Positions 54,751 to 63,939 of a stretch of 64,000 nt of DNA are shown here, piece by piece. Below the pieces are notes generated by a model. The model was not told the origin of the DNA. It did no database searches and saw only the letters and a list, made by a program, of their open reading frames with translations. The stretch is from NCBI GenBank assembly GCA_963676905.2, contig CAXXVE010000001.1, positions 3,286,001 through 3,350,000 on the forward strand, read 5' to 3'. The translations under genes and the position numbers were made by a program. This DNA comes from Oceanispirochaeta sp963676905 (GTDB taxonomy: Bacteria > Spirochaetota > Spirochaetia > DSM-2461). Numbering within the stretch: position 1 is the stretch's first letter; the number at the start of each line of letters is the position of its first letter.

Positions 54751-56808
54751 ATGAAAATCCGCAATAAACTGTTTTTGTCCAATGCAGCTGTCTTTCTGAT
54801 GTTTACTTTGATCTTTACATTTTTCATTTTTTCCTCTTTCCGCATTCTCGCGCTGAAAGATCTCCAGATCGAAGCTTCGACTGTCCGAAACAACATCCTC
54901 AAGACACAGTATGCCAACAGAGCCGTTCTTAACAGCAACCAGATATCCATTCATGTTCTTGTAGCGGCAACAAATAATGAAGCCAGAAGTATTGCCGACT
55001 TTACAGAGAATGAGAGTCTTAAATACCTGAACCGTTCCACAAATGAGACCATCAGGCGAATCTACGACTCATATGCCGAAGCTGATTTCAAACGATTTCT
55101 TGACCGCCTTGACTTTCTGGCGGCAACAATAAGGCCCAGGATTTACGGAAGTTCAATCAACCAGGCCCTCACAGATTATGAAGAAAGCGGAAACATTGAT
55201 AATGAAACATACAGGGCCATCAATGAGTTCTCAGAAACTGTCAGGATTTATCTGCTGAATCATCAGACCTACAGAAACTCGTATATAACAGTTGTAGATA
55301 ATATTATTGATGAGCTGCAGCTGCAGATCAGAAACCTTCTGATTCAAACGGGACTTGCTATTTTCTGGGGTATTATAATCTCGGTGCTTGTTATTCTTAT
55401 GATCTATAGAAATATGATCACCAAGCTCAGGCACGTCAGTACAGGTATCGAAAAGATCTCTTCAGGAGACCTATTAACGCGAATTGACGTGAAATCGAAA
55501 GACGAGCTGGCTGCCATTGGTACAAACTTCAATATCCTTACAGATATCATCTGGCAGAAACTCACTAACATCGGCAGTATCATTCATAACATGGGTCAGT
55601 CCATGACGGATGAGGGATTGTCACTGGAACAGACCATTCTGGATCTTGCCATGGAAAATACAAGGGCAGACTCCGGTGCGTTTTATACAGCAGACCCGGA
55701 AGGCCGTACGGCTCTGTGCCGTTTCACAAGCGGAAAATTCGCCCTGCCCTTCAGCAGTGACCAGTCCTTTTCTGAAGAGGTGCCCTATGGCCAGACAATT
55801 ATAGGGATGACAATGGTTTCGGGTGAGCCCGTATTCCTCAAGAACCTTGAGGGTCAGAACCTGATACCCAAGACAAATATTTTTGACAGAAATTATATTT
55901 CAAGCTGTATGATTCTTCCCCTCGTATCGGACCGCAGCGTACGCGGGCTTCTCTGCCTTGAGAAAAACAGCGAGAATGCCCGTTTTTCAGATATGGACTT
56001 TTCCAACATACAGTCCTTTGTTGAGTTTGCGGCCATTACACTGAACAACCTGGAACAGTACTCAAAACTGATTCAATCTTCAGGTCTGAACAGGGAAATG
56101 GAGATTGCATCGGATATTCAGAAGAGCCTCCTCCCTCCCCGCCTTCCCCGCGTCAGCAACTTTGATCTGACTGTCAAAACCTTTACACTGAAGGGAATCA
56201 GCGGTGACATCTATGACTTCTTCCCCCTCGGTAAAGACCGCTGGCTCTTCTGTATGACAGAGGTTCAGGAGAAGGGAATCGCCTCGTCCATGCTCCTTGT
56301 AATTTTAAGAACCCTTGTCAGGATACTTGTCCGGGAGGATCAGGAACCCGCCGAGATGCTCAACAACATTCTCGACAACTTCTATGAGACGACTGGATTT
56401 GAAACCAACCTGAAGATCAGTCTCTGCCTGATGGAGCCTGAAAGTAAAACATTTCACTACTGCGGAACAAAGGGGCAGAAAATGCTGCTCTTTGACACAA
56501 AATCATCCAATGCAAAAGTGATAGAAGCCAGGGAACGCGCCGAAAACCGTTATATTTCCACTAGGGGCCGTCTGAGAGACGGTGTGATTCTTCTTCTGAT
56601 GACTGACGGATTCTACGGCACTGTAAACGAGCATGGACAGCTTTACGGATGGGAGCCCGTTGAAAAGATACTGAAGCAGCACTCCCAAAAGAGCCTGGAC
56701 TGGTTAAGAGATTCTGTAGAGAAGGACATATCCTATTTTGAACGGCATCTGGAACAGAGAGATGACAGGACAATTTTCATAGCCAGATTCAAGGAGAAGA
56801 AAAGATGA
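54751..56808 (+). CDS. HAMP-GAF-PP2C (SpoIIE/RsbU-type) protein, degenerate phosphatase motif
   Basis: This 685-residue membrane protein has a transmembrane segment at about 7-30 and an extracytoplasmic helical domain to about 205. A second segment at about 206-226, HAMP, a GAF domain (about 290-430) and a PP2C-like domain (about 450-685) follow. The first metal motif SGDIYDF is kept. The second, normally D-V-x-G-K-G, reads E504-V-Q-E507-K-G, losing the metal Asp and the Gly. The DG of MTDGFYG and the DDRT motif remain. It may be a pseudophosphatase or regulatory partner of the intact paralogue, which overlaps it by four bases. Confidence 0.85.
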   Translation: MKIRNKLFLSNAAVFLMFTLIFTFFIFSSFRILALKDLQIEASTVRNNILKTQYANRAVLNSNQISIHVLVAATNNEARSIADFTENESLKYLNRSTNETIRRIYDSYAEADFKRFLDRLDFLAATIRPRIYGSSINQALTDYEESGNIDNETYRAINEFSETVRIYLLNHQTYRNSYITVVDNIIDELQLQIRNLLIQTGLAIFWGIIISVLVILMIYRNMITKLRHVSTGIEKISSGDLLTRIDVKSKDELAAIGTNFNILTDIIWQKLTNIGSIIHNMGQSMTDEGLSLEQTILDLAMENTRADSGAFYTADPEGRTALCRFTSGKFALPFSSDQSFSEEVPYGQTIIGMTMVSGEPVFLKNLEGQNLIPKTNIFDRNYISSCMILPLVSDRSVRGLLCLEKNSENARFSDMDFSNIQSFVEFAAITLNNLEQYSKLIQSSGLNREMEIASDIQKSLLPPRLPRVSNFDLTVKTFTLKGISGDIYDFFPLGKDRWLFCMTEVQEKGIASSMLLVILRTLVRILVREDQEPAEMLNNILDNFYETTGFETNLKISLCLMEPESKTFHYCGTKGQKMLLFDTKSSNAKVIEARERAENRYISTRGRLRDGVILLLMTDGFYGTVNEHGQLYGWEPVEKILKQHSQKSLDWLRDSVEKDISYFERHLEQRDDRTIFIARFKEKKR

Positions 56809-58928
56809 AAGTCAGAACACAGATCACCTTTACGACAACAATACTGATTATCAGCCTTCTCCTGTCCTCCCTCCTTCTCTTCGGAAGGTTCAACAGGGTC
56901 TTTCAGATGAAGGATTTTCAGCAGGACTGTGTAGACCTGAACACCTCGATGGCCAGTCTCATTGACAGGAACCTGAACCTCTTTACAGAGAAGAATGACC
57001 CGAGAATGCTCAGCCAGTACTGGCTGGAAGACCTTATTACAACAGACAGCAGCCTTAAAAAAGTACTTGGATCCTCAATGGTAGACAGGATGAACGAGGT
57101 CTATATCGATCAGGTAGATTCAAAGATGAACCAGTGGAATGAGATGTATACACAGATCATTACACCCTTCATCGGCGAGATAAACCGTTTTACAGGTTCC
57201 ATGCTCTCAAGGGATTCCTCTTTTGAGGGGTTCTACGCACTTCTTGTCAGAAAGGAGGCAGAGGAGGACCTTATCGCTGTAGAAAGGCTTCAGCGGATTC
57301 AGGACCACCAGCAGAACCTTGTAGATATCCTTTCCACCTACCAGTACTCCATCGAGAGTCTGACTACAGGACTTGAAAACGAGATTTCGGGATTTATCAA
57401 CAGAAGTATTGTCCTTGTATTCTCCCTTGTTGCGAGTATCATCGTTCTCTCCATGCTTATCTCCATGAGGTTCTCACGGATACTGGTACGCAGAATTGAA
57501 TATACAAACAACCAGGTTGAGATGATGAAGGAGGGAACTCTTGAATTCGGTGATGACGCCGCAGTAAAGGATGAGTTTGATGAGCTGATTCATGACTACC
57601 ACTACTTTTCAAGACACCTGTCAGAGCGCCTTAACTCCCTTAAAATTCTGTTTCAGGACATAGGAAACTCTATCAGCGACCAGAGGGACATAGCCTCCTT
57701 TCAGGAGACAATTGTAGAACTGGGGGTAGACTCGATCAAGGCGGACAGCGGTATGCTGTTCCTTGTAGACAACAGAGAGGAAAAGCTTAATCTTGCCCAT
57801 CAGATGGGCTTTTGTCCCCCTCCCTTCCCCCTGGACCGTGATGTAAGGATGGTCAGGCGAAATGTTGAGAGCTATTTTGAAACTCATGCCCTGGATTCAA
57901 ATACACCTGTATTCGGAAACATAATGCACGGGGGGGAAGCTCTCTTTATCAAGGACAATGAAATCAGCGGCAGTCTGCCCTATAACAGCAGCTCCGATGA
58001 GTGGCTCTTTATTTCTTCCTTTCTCTGCCTTCCCCTGATTGTGGGAAAAAAACTGATGGGCCTTCTTGTATTTTACAAAAACAGGGAGGGAGAATTTTTC
58101 TCCGACCTTGATTTTACATTTATCAGGGCCTTTGCTGACTATACAGCCCAGTCCATCGACAATGTATTCAAATATCAAAGTCTTCTTGAAAACAGGGAAA
58201 TCGAGAAAGAGATTGATATTGCCGCCTCTATTCAGAAGAGACTTCTTCCATCGCAGATGCCCGAGTTCTCCATCGGCAGCGCCCGTATACACTCCCGCCC
58301 GGCCCGGGGAATTTCAGGAGACTACTTTGACGCCATTCGCCTTGACGAAGACAAGGTTATGTATACAGTCTGCGACGTAGCCGGAAAGGGCGTTCCTGCG
58401 TCGATGCTTATGATTATGATAAGAACGATTCTTCATGCAATCTGCCACAAGCATAAAAGTTCAGACTCCATTCTGAGGGAGCTGAACTACCATATTGCCG
58501 GCCGGATCGGTGTTGACCAGTATGCAACGATGGCTGTCTTTATTGTTGATGAGAAAAACAGGGAGATCTCCTACTCCAATGCAGCTCATCACCCACTCTA
58601 CCTGTTCAGAAACAGAGAGAAGCAGTTCAGAAGCTTTGATACCGAAGGTCTTCCCATCGGTGTTGACAGGGATACTGTCTTCGGCCACAAGCGCATTAAG
58701 CTTCATGACCAGGACTATCTGTTTCTCTTTACAGACGGCCTGCCTGAGGCAAGAGACAATAAGGGAACCGAGCTGTCTGTGGAGCAGCTTCTCCGTTTTC
58801 TGTCGGGGAATCTTGAAAAGACGCCTGAAGATCTGATCACTGCCGTCAAAGATTATATTGACAGTTTTACCTCAGAGGCAAAGCAGCATGACGACCAGAC
58901 CTTCCTGGCACTTCAGATAAGCGTTTAG
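56805..58928 (+). CDS. HAMP-GAF-PP2C (SpoIIE/RsbU-type) serine phosphatase
   Basis: This 707-residue membrane phosphatase has the same plan as its neighbour: transmembrane segments at about 8-28 and 198-220, HAMP, a GAF domain (about 290-440) and PP2C (about 470-707). Its catalytic motifs are intact: ISGDYFDAI, CDVAGKGVPAS with D524 and G527, TDGLPEA, and HDDQTF. Such enzymes dephosphorylate anti-sigma-factor antagonists or other partner proteins. The ATG overlaps the upstream stop by four bases, so expression is coupled. The target is unknown; the STAS protein at 38 kb is one option. Confidence 0.9.
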   Translation: MKVRTQITFTTTILIISLLLSSLLLFGRFNRVFQMKDFQQDCVDLNTSMASLIDRNLNLFTEKNDPRMLSQYWLEDLITTDSSLKKVLGSSMVDRMNEVYIDQVDSKMNQWNEMYTQIITPFIGEINRFTGSMLSRDSSFEGFYALLVRKEAEEDLIAVERLQRIQDHQQNLVDILSTYQYSIESLTTGLENEISGFINRSIVLVFSLVASIIVLSMLISMRFSRILVRRIEYTNNQVEMMKEGTLEFGDDAAVKDEFDELIHDYHYFSRHLSERLNSLKILFQDIGNSISDQRDIASFQETIVELGVDSIKADSGMLFLVDNREEKLNLAHQMGFCPPPFPLDRDVRMVRRNVESYFETHALDSNTPVFGNIMHGGEALFIKDNEISGSLPYNSSSDEWLFISSFLCLPLIVGKKLMGLLVFYKNREGEFFSDLDFTFIRAFADYTAQSIDNVFKYQSLLENREIEKEIDIAASIQKRLLPSQMPEFSIGSARIHSRPARGISGDYFDAIRLDEDKVMYTVCDVAGKGVPASMLMIMIRTILHAICHKHKSSDSILRELNYHIAGRIGVDQYATMAVFIVDEKNREISYSNAAHHPLYLFRNREKQFRSFDTEGLPIGVDRDTVFGHKRIKLHDQDYLFLFTDGLPEARDNKGTELSVEQLLRFLSGNLEKTPEDLITAVKDYIDSFTSEAKQHDDQTFLALQISV

Positions 58929-59506
58929 TCCCTGTTGTTAAGAACCCACTTTCTGCTGACAAAGGCCTGATAGCCCTGTATTACACCACCTGCAAAGGTC
59001 GTGGCTCCCAGAATACGAAAGAGTACCCTGGCAGCCGCTGCTGATGCGAGGCAGAGAAGTATCCCGATTATGATCATAATAACGCTTGAAAGGCCATGGC
59101 TGACGCCACCGCCGGGAATCCGCGGTGATACAAGATCAAGGACACCGTAAAAGATAAGGAACAGCCCTAGAATGATTAGGGGTATTCCTACAGATATATT
59201 TCCGAAGCTGACGGGAAAAGATATTACCACCAGACCGCAGATAAGCATAAAAAGTCCCCGGAGCAGAATGAGCCACCATTTCTTCTGTATCGATGAGAGT
59301 TTAAAAGCCAGAACAACCTGTGTGACTCCGACCCAGATCAGGTAGACGCTGAATACAAGGGATATAAAGACAACTCCGATCTTGGGAACAAGGAGAAGCG
59401 TCAGACCTATAACAGCACTGATACAACTCTGTATAAAAGTATAGAACCAGTTGTTCTTTAGAGTGGTGCTGCTCGCATTTTCTGCATTTTCAACGGTACC
59501 TTCCAT
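58925..59506 (-). CDS. HdeD/DUF308-family membrane protein
   Basis: This 193-residue integral membrane protein has about six short transmembrane helices, for example residues 28-50 (SCISAVIGLTLLLVPKIGVVF) and 75-98. Repeated G-L-x-I pairs are typical of the HdeD/DUF308 family, linked to acid or envelope stress. It is the last gene on the minus-strand side of the nqr cluster, 39 bases after the 150-residue gene, and converges with the phosphatase gene with a 4-base overlap. The biochemical role is unknown. Confidence 0.8.
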   Translation of the reverse strand: MEGTVENAENASSTTLKNNWFYTFIQSCISAVIGLTLLLVPKIGVVFISLVFSVYLIWVGVTQVVLAFKLSSIQKKWWLILLRGLFMLICGLVVISFPVSFGNISVGIPLIILGLFLIFYGVLDLVSPRIPGGGVSHGLSSVIMIIIGILLCLASAAAARVLFRILGATTFAGGVIQGYQAFVSRKWVLNNRD

Positions 59507-59545
59507 AGTGACTCCTTTCCGGGATTCTTTTTAAATAGTATCAGA

Positions 59546-59998
59546 TTAAAGTTCGAGAACCCTCTTCAATTGTATCGGCTCGAGTCTGAAAGGAGAACCC
59601 TTCCCCTCGAGAAAGTGATGCTTTTGAAGGAGATGGAGGGAGATGGTTGAATACATAATGGACTCACCAAGCTCAATGTTCCTGACCACCGTTGTAATTT
59701 TTCTCTGTACTCCGTCTTCGAAGGGACAGGGAAGATGGCCACGGGCTTCCATTGTCTGAACGATCCATTTCTCGTCAACCGTAATGGGTTCACCCAGTCC
59801 GTTTCGTCCCTCTTCCATAAAATCTTTGAGGATCTGCACCACATTCTCAATATCAAGACCATGGTGTCTCAGCTGCTCCTCAGACTCTGTGATCATATCC
59901 TGAAGAGGCCGTTTGTCATCTCCCAGAAAGCCGTCAGCAGTAATTACTCCCGGCGCCATATTCTCCTGGGCTTTTCGCATGTTGGGTGTCATTTTCAT
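59546..59998 (-). CDS. Unrecognised 150-residue protein downstream of nqrF
   Basis: I do not recognise this protein. It is soluble, with no signal peptide. It has mixed helices (LDIENVVQILKDFMEEGRNG), a conserved-looking HLPCPFEDG near residue 93, and a C-terminal HLLQKHHFLEG. The single cysteine in PCPF could bind metal or react. It follows nqrF after 18 bases, with an excellent ribosome site (AAGGAGG) before ATG 59998, so it is probably co-transcribed with the redox pump. A role in Nqr assembly or regulation is an inference from place only. Confidence 0.65.
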   Translation of the reverse strand: MKMTPNMRKAQENMAPGVITADGFLGDDKRPLQDMITESEEQLRHHGLDIENVVQILKDFMEEGRNGLGEPITVDEKWIVQTMEARGHLPCPFEDGVQRKITTVVRNIELGESIMYSTISLHLLQKHHFLEGKGSPFRLEPIQLKRVLEL

Positions 59999-60016
59999 AT
60001 GATTTCCTCCTTGGTA

Positions 60017-61129
60017 TCAGGCGAATTTGTCATAATAGATCTTTTCAAGCGGAATTCCGTTGTTGGTCATCACGTTGTTGCAGGCATTAATCATGCCGGG
60101 GCTTCCGCAAAGATAACCCTCCATATCCGTCTCAACGCCGATGTTCTCTTTGATGTACCTGTCCAGTACGTCGGTAATCAGTCCGGTATCACCGGTCCAG
60201 TTGTCCTCTTCGGCAGGTTCGGAGAGTGCCGGAACAAAGTGGAACCAGGGGTTTTCCTTCTCAAGAGCCCTCATCTCATCCATATAGAACATATCCTTGA
60301 GGGAGCGGGCACCGAAAAAGTACCACATGTCCCTGTTTGTAATGTTGTTGTCAATCATTTCATGGATGATGGATTTAAAGGGAGCCATCCCTGATCCACC
60401 AGCAACACATATCATGGCTGCATCTGTACCGGAGCGGCGGAAGTCTCCAAAGGGACCGATAAGATCCATCTTGTCACCCTCTTTCAGCTGTTCATGGACA
60501 TAGGTAGTTGCAATACCTCCAGGAACAAGTCTGATAAGAACCTCTACACGATGGTCGTCGAGAGGCCTGGATGACATGGAATAGGCTCTCTGGGTAGTAC
60601 CTTTCACCTTGCCATAGGGGGGCACTACAATCTGAATGTACATGCCCGCCTTGAACTTGATGTCTTCATCACCAAGGTCAAAAAGGACCTCTTTGATGTC
60701 ATAGGTCAGATCTTTGATACTCAGAACCTTCGCCTTGAACTGTTTTACATTGAAAAGTTCTTCGGGAATATTGATTGAAAGATCCGCTTTGACCTTTATC
60801 TGACAGGAAAGGTGGATCTCTTCGGCAATCTCCTGATCTGTAAGATAGGGTGTTTCCGTTGGAAGATGAGGGCCGACATCGCTTGTTATCTGGCACTTGC
60901 AGGCCCCGCAGCTTCCCCTTCCTCCACAGGCGGATGGAAGGTAGATGCCTTCACCGGCCAGAAGGCCGAGGAGAGGCTCACCGCCTTTGACTGTCAGTTT
61001 TTTTGTTCCATTGTTTATGTCTATTTCGCATTCGCCGTAGTTGTTAACCACTTTGTCCACAACGGCTATCAGCGCTGCCAGTACTGCAGCAACCGCGGCA
61101 ATGGTCAGTGGTGCAAAAATAAAACTCAT
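60017..61129 (-). CDS. nqrF: Na+-transporting NADH:quinone reductase subunit F
   Basis: NqrF takes electrons from NADH and passes them through FAD and a 2Fe-2S cluster. The 370-residue protein has one N-terminal membrane anchor (residues 5-28) and a ferredoxin domain with cluster cysteines 68, 74, 77 and 109 (ACGGRGSCGACKC ... SCQ). An FAD domain has RAYSMSS near 188, and an NADH domain has GGSGMAPFKSI near 242. It is a little shorter than the usual 405-410. NqrF is specific to Nqr and absent from Rnf, so it fixes the complex type. It lies 20 bases after nqrE. Confidence 0.93.
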   Translation of the reverse strand: MSFIFAPLTIAAVAAVLAALIAVVDKVVNNYGECEIDINNGTKKLTVKGGEPLLGLLAGEGIYLPSACGGRGSCGACKCQITSDVGPHLPTETPYLTDQEIAEEIHLSCQIKVKADLSINIPEELFNVKQFKAKVLSIKDLTYDIKEVLFDLGDEDIKFKAGMYIQIVVPPYGKVKGTTQRAYSMSSRPLDDHRVEVLIRLVPGGIATTYVHEQLKEGDKMDLIGPFGDFRRSGTDAAMICVAGGSGMAPFKSIIHEMIDNNITNRDMWYFFGARSLKDMFYMDEMRALEKENPWFHFVPALSEPAEEDNWTGDTGLITDVLDRYIKENIGVETDMEGYLCGSPGMINACNNVMTNNGIPLEKIYYDKFA

Positions 61130-61149
61130 TCTCTACTCCTTAGGCAGTT

Positions 61150-61743
61150 TTACTGGACGTTGAGCATGCCGGAAAAACCGACAAAGGCCATGGCCATAAA
61201 TCCGATTGTGATCAGAGTAATCCCGGGACCTTCAAGACCAGCGGGAACAGGTGATTTCTGAAGCCTCTTCTGAATCGCAGCCAGGGCCATGATAGCCAGC
61301 CACCAGCCGAGTCCCGAACCGAGTCCGTAGAAGAGGGTCTGCAGAAAACTGTAGTTTCTGATCTCGATAAACAGAGCCACACCGAGGATGGCACAGTTCA
61401 CTGTAATCAGGGGCAGAAAGATTCCCAGTGACATGTAGAGCCCCGGGGAAACACGGTCAATCACCATCTCAAGAATCTGCACCGTTGCGGCAATGACTAT
61501 AATAAAGACGATATATCTGAGATAGAGGAGACCAAAGGGGATAAGCAGAAAGTTCAGGATACCCCAGTTGATCACAGAAGTGATTGTAAGAACCACCGTT
61601 ACAGCCATACCAAGGCCGTTGGAGGACTTGATATCTTTTGAGATGGAGATAAAGGAGCACATCCCCAGAAAGTTGGCCAGCAGTATATTGCTGGTAAAAA
61701 TGGATGCAAAAAGCAGTACGATTGGATTGATATCCGGTGTCAT
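61150..61743 (-). CDS. nqrE: Na+-transporting NADH:quinone reductase subunit E (NqrE/RnfA)
   Basis: This 197-residue inner-membrane subunit with six helices matches NqrE/RnfA. It contains LLFASIFTSNILLANFLGMC near residue 8, with the conserved cysteine of this family, and NCAILGVALF near 110. Paired NqrD and NqrE share a symmetric membrane iron centre and form part of the ion path. The ATG overlaps nqrD by four bases. Confidence 0.93.
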   Translation of the reverse strand: MTPDINPIVLLFASIFTSNILLANFLGMCSFISISKDIKSSNGLGMAVTVVLTITSVINWGILNFLLIPFGLLYLRYIVFIIVIAATVQILEMVIDRVSPGLYMSLGIFLPLITVNCAILGVALFIEIRNYSFLQTLFYGLGSGLGWWLAIMALAAIQKRLQKSPVPAGLEGPGITLITIGFMAMAFVGFSGMLNVQ

Positions 61744-62345
61744 TTGGCATCTCCTTTCTTAAGCATAATTGATTTTACAACCCAGAGAAATGTTCCAAGC
61801 AGGAAGAAGGCGCTGGGGGCCATAACCATTATTGTCCAGGTTGTGAATCCTTCGGGCATTACGGGAATACCGAAAAGGGTTCCGAAACCAAGAAGCTCAC
61901 GGATAAAGGCTATGATCATAAGAACCCACATGTATCCCAGTCCGGAAGTAACTCCGTCCCAGAAAGAGAGCACAGGTCCGTGTGACTGGGCGAAGGCCTC
62001 TGCCCGTCCCATTATGATGCAGTTGGTAATGATAAGTCCGACATAGGGTCCCAGGGATTTGCTGATCTCCGGCAGATAAGCCCGCAGAAGAATATCAACA
62101 ATAATTACATAAAACGCGATGATCAGTGTTTGAACGATCATTCTGACCTTACGGGGTATAAGGGACTTGAGAAGAGAAACTGTCACGTTTGTTAAGGCGC
62201 TTACAAATATAAGGGCGACTGTCATTGTGAAGGTATTGGAAAGGTTGTTTGTTACAGCAAGTGTGGAGCAGATACCCAGAATCTGTACAAAAACAGGGTT
62301 GTTTGTCCACACATTCTCTTTAAGGATAGTTGTGGTTTCACTCAT
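61740..62345 (-). CDS. nqrD: Na+-transporting NADH:quinone reductase subunit D (NqrD/RnfE)
   Basis: This 201-residue six-helix membrane protein matches NqrD/RnfE. It has NPVFVQILGICSTLAVTNNL near residue 16, with the cysteine expected for the shared iron centre, and ITNCIIMGRAEAFA near 104. It is co-translated with nqrC and nqrE through 4-base overlaps on both sides. Confidence 0.93.
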   Translation of the reverse strand: MSETTTILKENVWTNNPVFVQILGICSTLAVTNNLSNTFTMTVALIFVSALTNVTVSLLKSLIPRKVRMIVQTLIIAFYVIIVDILLRAYLPEISKSLGPYVGLIITNCIIMGRAEAFAQSHGPVLSFWDGVTSGLGYMWVLMIIAFIRELLGFGTLFGIPVMPEGFTTWTIMVMAPSAFFLLGTFLWVVKSIMLKKGDAK

Positions 62346-62947
62346 TTGATGCCTCCTTCTGTTCTCTGAGAGGCAATTTCTCTATTCACGATAGTCTCCA
62401 TGGATTTACTTGTCAGAGAGGCTCCTGTGACCCCGTCGACACTTGAGTTGCCGGGATCATCATCAGCACCGCCGGTGCCTTTTACAACGGTGATGCCACT
62501 GTCTCCGATCTTTTCTCCGGCAAACTGATTCTTAAACCAGTCTTCGTCGATACGGCCTCCGAGCCCTGGAGTTTCGTTGTGGCTGATAATATCAAGGCCC
62601 ACAATGCGCTCAAGGCCGGCATCCAGAGCAAGAACTCCGGTGATTGTGCCCCACAGGCCGCTTCCGGAGAAATACCGTATGACGACATCCTCACCGTCAA
62701 TTGAAGTTTCAATCACGTCCCCGGGCTCAGGTAGAGTGTCAAACTCGCTGTTGTAAACTTCAGAAACAAGGCTGTCCTCTTCCGGAAGCATTCCGATGGA
62801 CCGCAGCACGGACTTCTGAATGGATAGAATATTGTTCTCCTCCACCATCTGAACAGTTGCGTCATTGGCAAGAGCCAGAAAGAACACAAAGAAGAAGGCA
62901 ATCAGAAATGTAAAAATCACGGTGTAGATAATTCCGTTCTTATTCAT
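62342..62947 (-). CDS. nqrC: Na+-transporting NADH:quinone reductase subunit C
   Basis: This 201-residue subunit has one N-terminal membrane helix (residues 5-28) and an FMN-binding periplasmic domain. The attachment motif is VDGVTGASLTS near the C-terminus, in which Ser177 would carry FMN (Thr is usual in NqrC, with Ser/Thr tolerated by ApbE). It is shorter than typical NqrC (about 255) and close to RnfG in size. ATG 62947 has AGGAGATG upstream and overlaps the nqrB stop. A start at 62977 would add ten residues within nqrB. Confidence 0.9.
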   Translation of the reverse strand: MNKNGIIYTVIFTFLIAFFFVFFLALANDATVQMVEENNILSIQKSVLRSIGMLPEEDSLVSEVYNSEFDTLPEPGDVIETSIDGEDVVIRYFSGSGLWGTITGVLALDAGLERIVGLDIISHNETPGLGGRIDEDWFKNQFAGEKIGDSGITVVKGTGGADDDPGNSSVDGVTGASLTSKSMETIVNREIASQRTEGGIK

Positions 62948-63852
62948 TTTGCATCTCCTTTTTTCGGTGTGAACCACTCGTCAAAGAGAGAGGCGAAGGT
63001 ATTACCCATAAGTATTCCGAAACTTGTTCCTTCAGGAAAAAGTGAGAAGATCCTTACAAGACAGGTGACCGAACCAATCAGGATTCCATAGAGGTACTGT
63101 GCCTGATTTTTCTTAGGTCCTGATACAGGGTCTGTTGCCATAAAGACAATGACAAAGAGGACCGAACCCGACATGAGGGATTCCAGGGGTGGAAAGGAGG
63201 ATGGAACACCGAGGAAAAACAGTGCTGAAGAGAGAAGAAAAAACGAAAGCAGTGTGGACAGAATAATTCTCCAGCTTGCCGTTTTTGTATAGATCAGATA
63301 GATTCCGGCCAGAACAATGAGAATAACCGCCGATTCACCCAGAGATCCAGGCCTGATTCCAATCAGCAGTTCTTTCATTTGAGGAATTACACCGGAACGC
63401 ATCTGTCCGAGGGGAGTAGCGGAGCTAACCGCATCGGCTGCATTGGCGGCGTTAAGGCCGAACCTTCCCGGCACCATCCATCCAGTGGTCATAAAGGATG
63501 GAAAGGTTATATAGACAAATAGTCGGCCCGTAATGGCAGGGTTGAATATATTCCTGCCGAAGCCTCCGAAAATACACTTTCCGAAGAGAACTCCAAAGAC
63601 AATTCCTATGGCAGCCACCCAAAGAGGAACCAGTGGGGGCATGGAAAGGGCATAGAGGGCACAGGTGACCAGTACGGCCTCGGAAACCTTCTTTCCCCTG
63701 GTTTTCATAAAGATATATTCTGTAAGAAAACCTGCAATAAATACGACTGCGTGAATCATAAGAGCCCGCAGACCGTAGAGGTACAGAGAGAATATCATAA
63801 TCGGAAGAAGGGAGTAGACCACTCTTCTCATCATGATTTGCTTTTGAAACAC
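62944..63852 (-). CDS. nqrB: Na+-transporting NADH:quinone reductase subunit B (NqrB/RnfD)
   Basis: This integral membrane subunit carries covalent FMN and is the core of ion pumping. The 302-residue protein has about nine or ten hydrophobic segments, FGGFGRNIFNPAITGR near residue 96, and the flavinylation motif DAVSSATPL with Thr146. It lacks the long N-terminal part of standard NqrB (about 410), so it resembles RnfD in size. It is the first gene of the operon, with a GTG start at 63852 and a perfect AGGAGGT site. No nqrA precedes it. Confidence 0.88.
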   Translation of the reverse strand: MFQKQIMMRRVVYSLLPIMIFSLYLYGLRALMIHAVVFIAGFLTEYIFMKTRGKKVSEAVLVTCALYALSMPPLVPLWVAAIGIVFGVLFGKCIFGGFGRNIFNPAITGRLFVYITFPSFMTTGWMVPGRFGLNAANAADAVSSATPLGQMRSGVIPQMKELLIGIRPGSLGESAVILIVLAGIYLIYTKTASWRIILSTLLSFFLLSSALFFLGVPSSFPPLESLMSGSVLFVIVFMATDPVSGPKKNQAQYLYGILIGSVTCLVRIFSLFPEGTSFGILMGNTFASLFDEWFTPKKGDAK

Positions 63853-63911
63853 AATTGACCTCCTGTTAATACAGCTAGCAATTTAAATTTTTTGAATAAT
63901 TGGCTTACAAT

Positions 63912-63939
63912 AGTATATAAGCACTTATTCAAATCATAA
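63912..63939 (-). promoter_or_regulatory. Probable promoter region of the nqr operon
   Basis: On the minus strand TTATGA (63939-63934), 16 bp and TATACT (63917-63912) form a plausible promoter, 60 bases upstream of nqrB. Just upstream is a TAAGC-type repeat (CATAAGCGTAAGCATAAG, 63935-63952), perhaps a binding site. The rest of 63853-64000 shows no gene, so nqrA is absent from the operon start. Confidence 0.4.
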
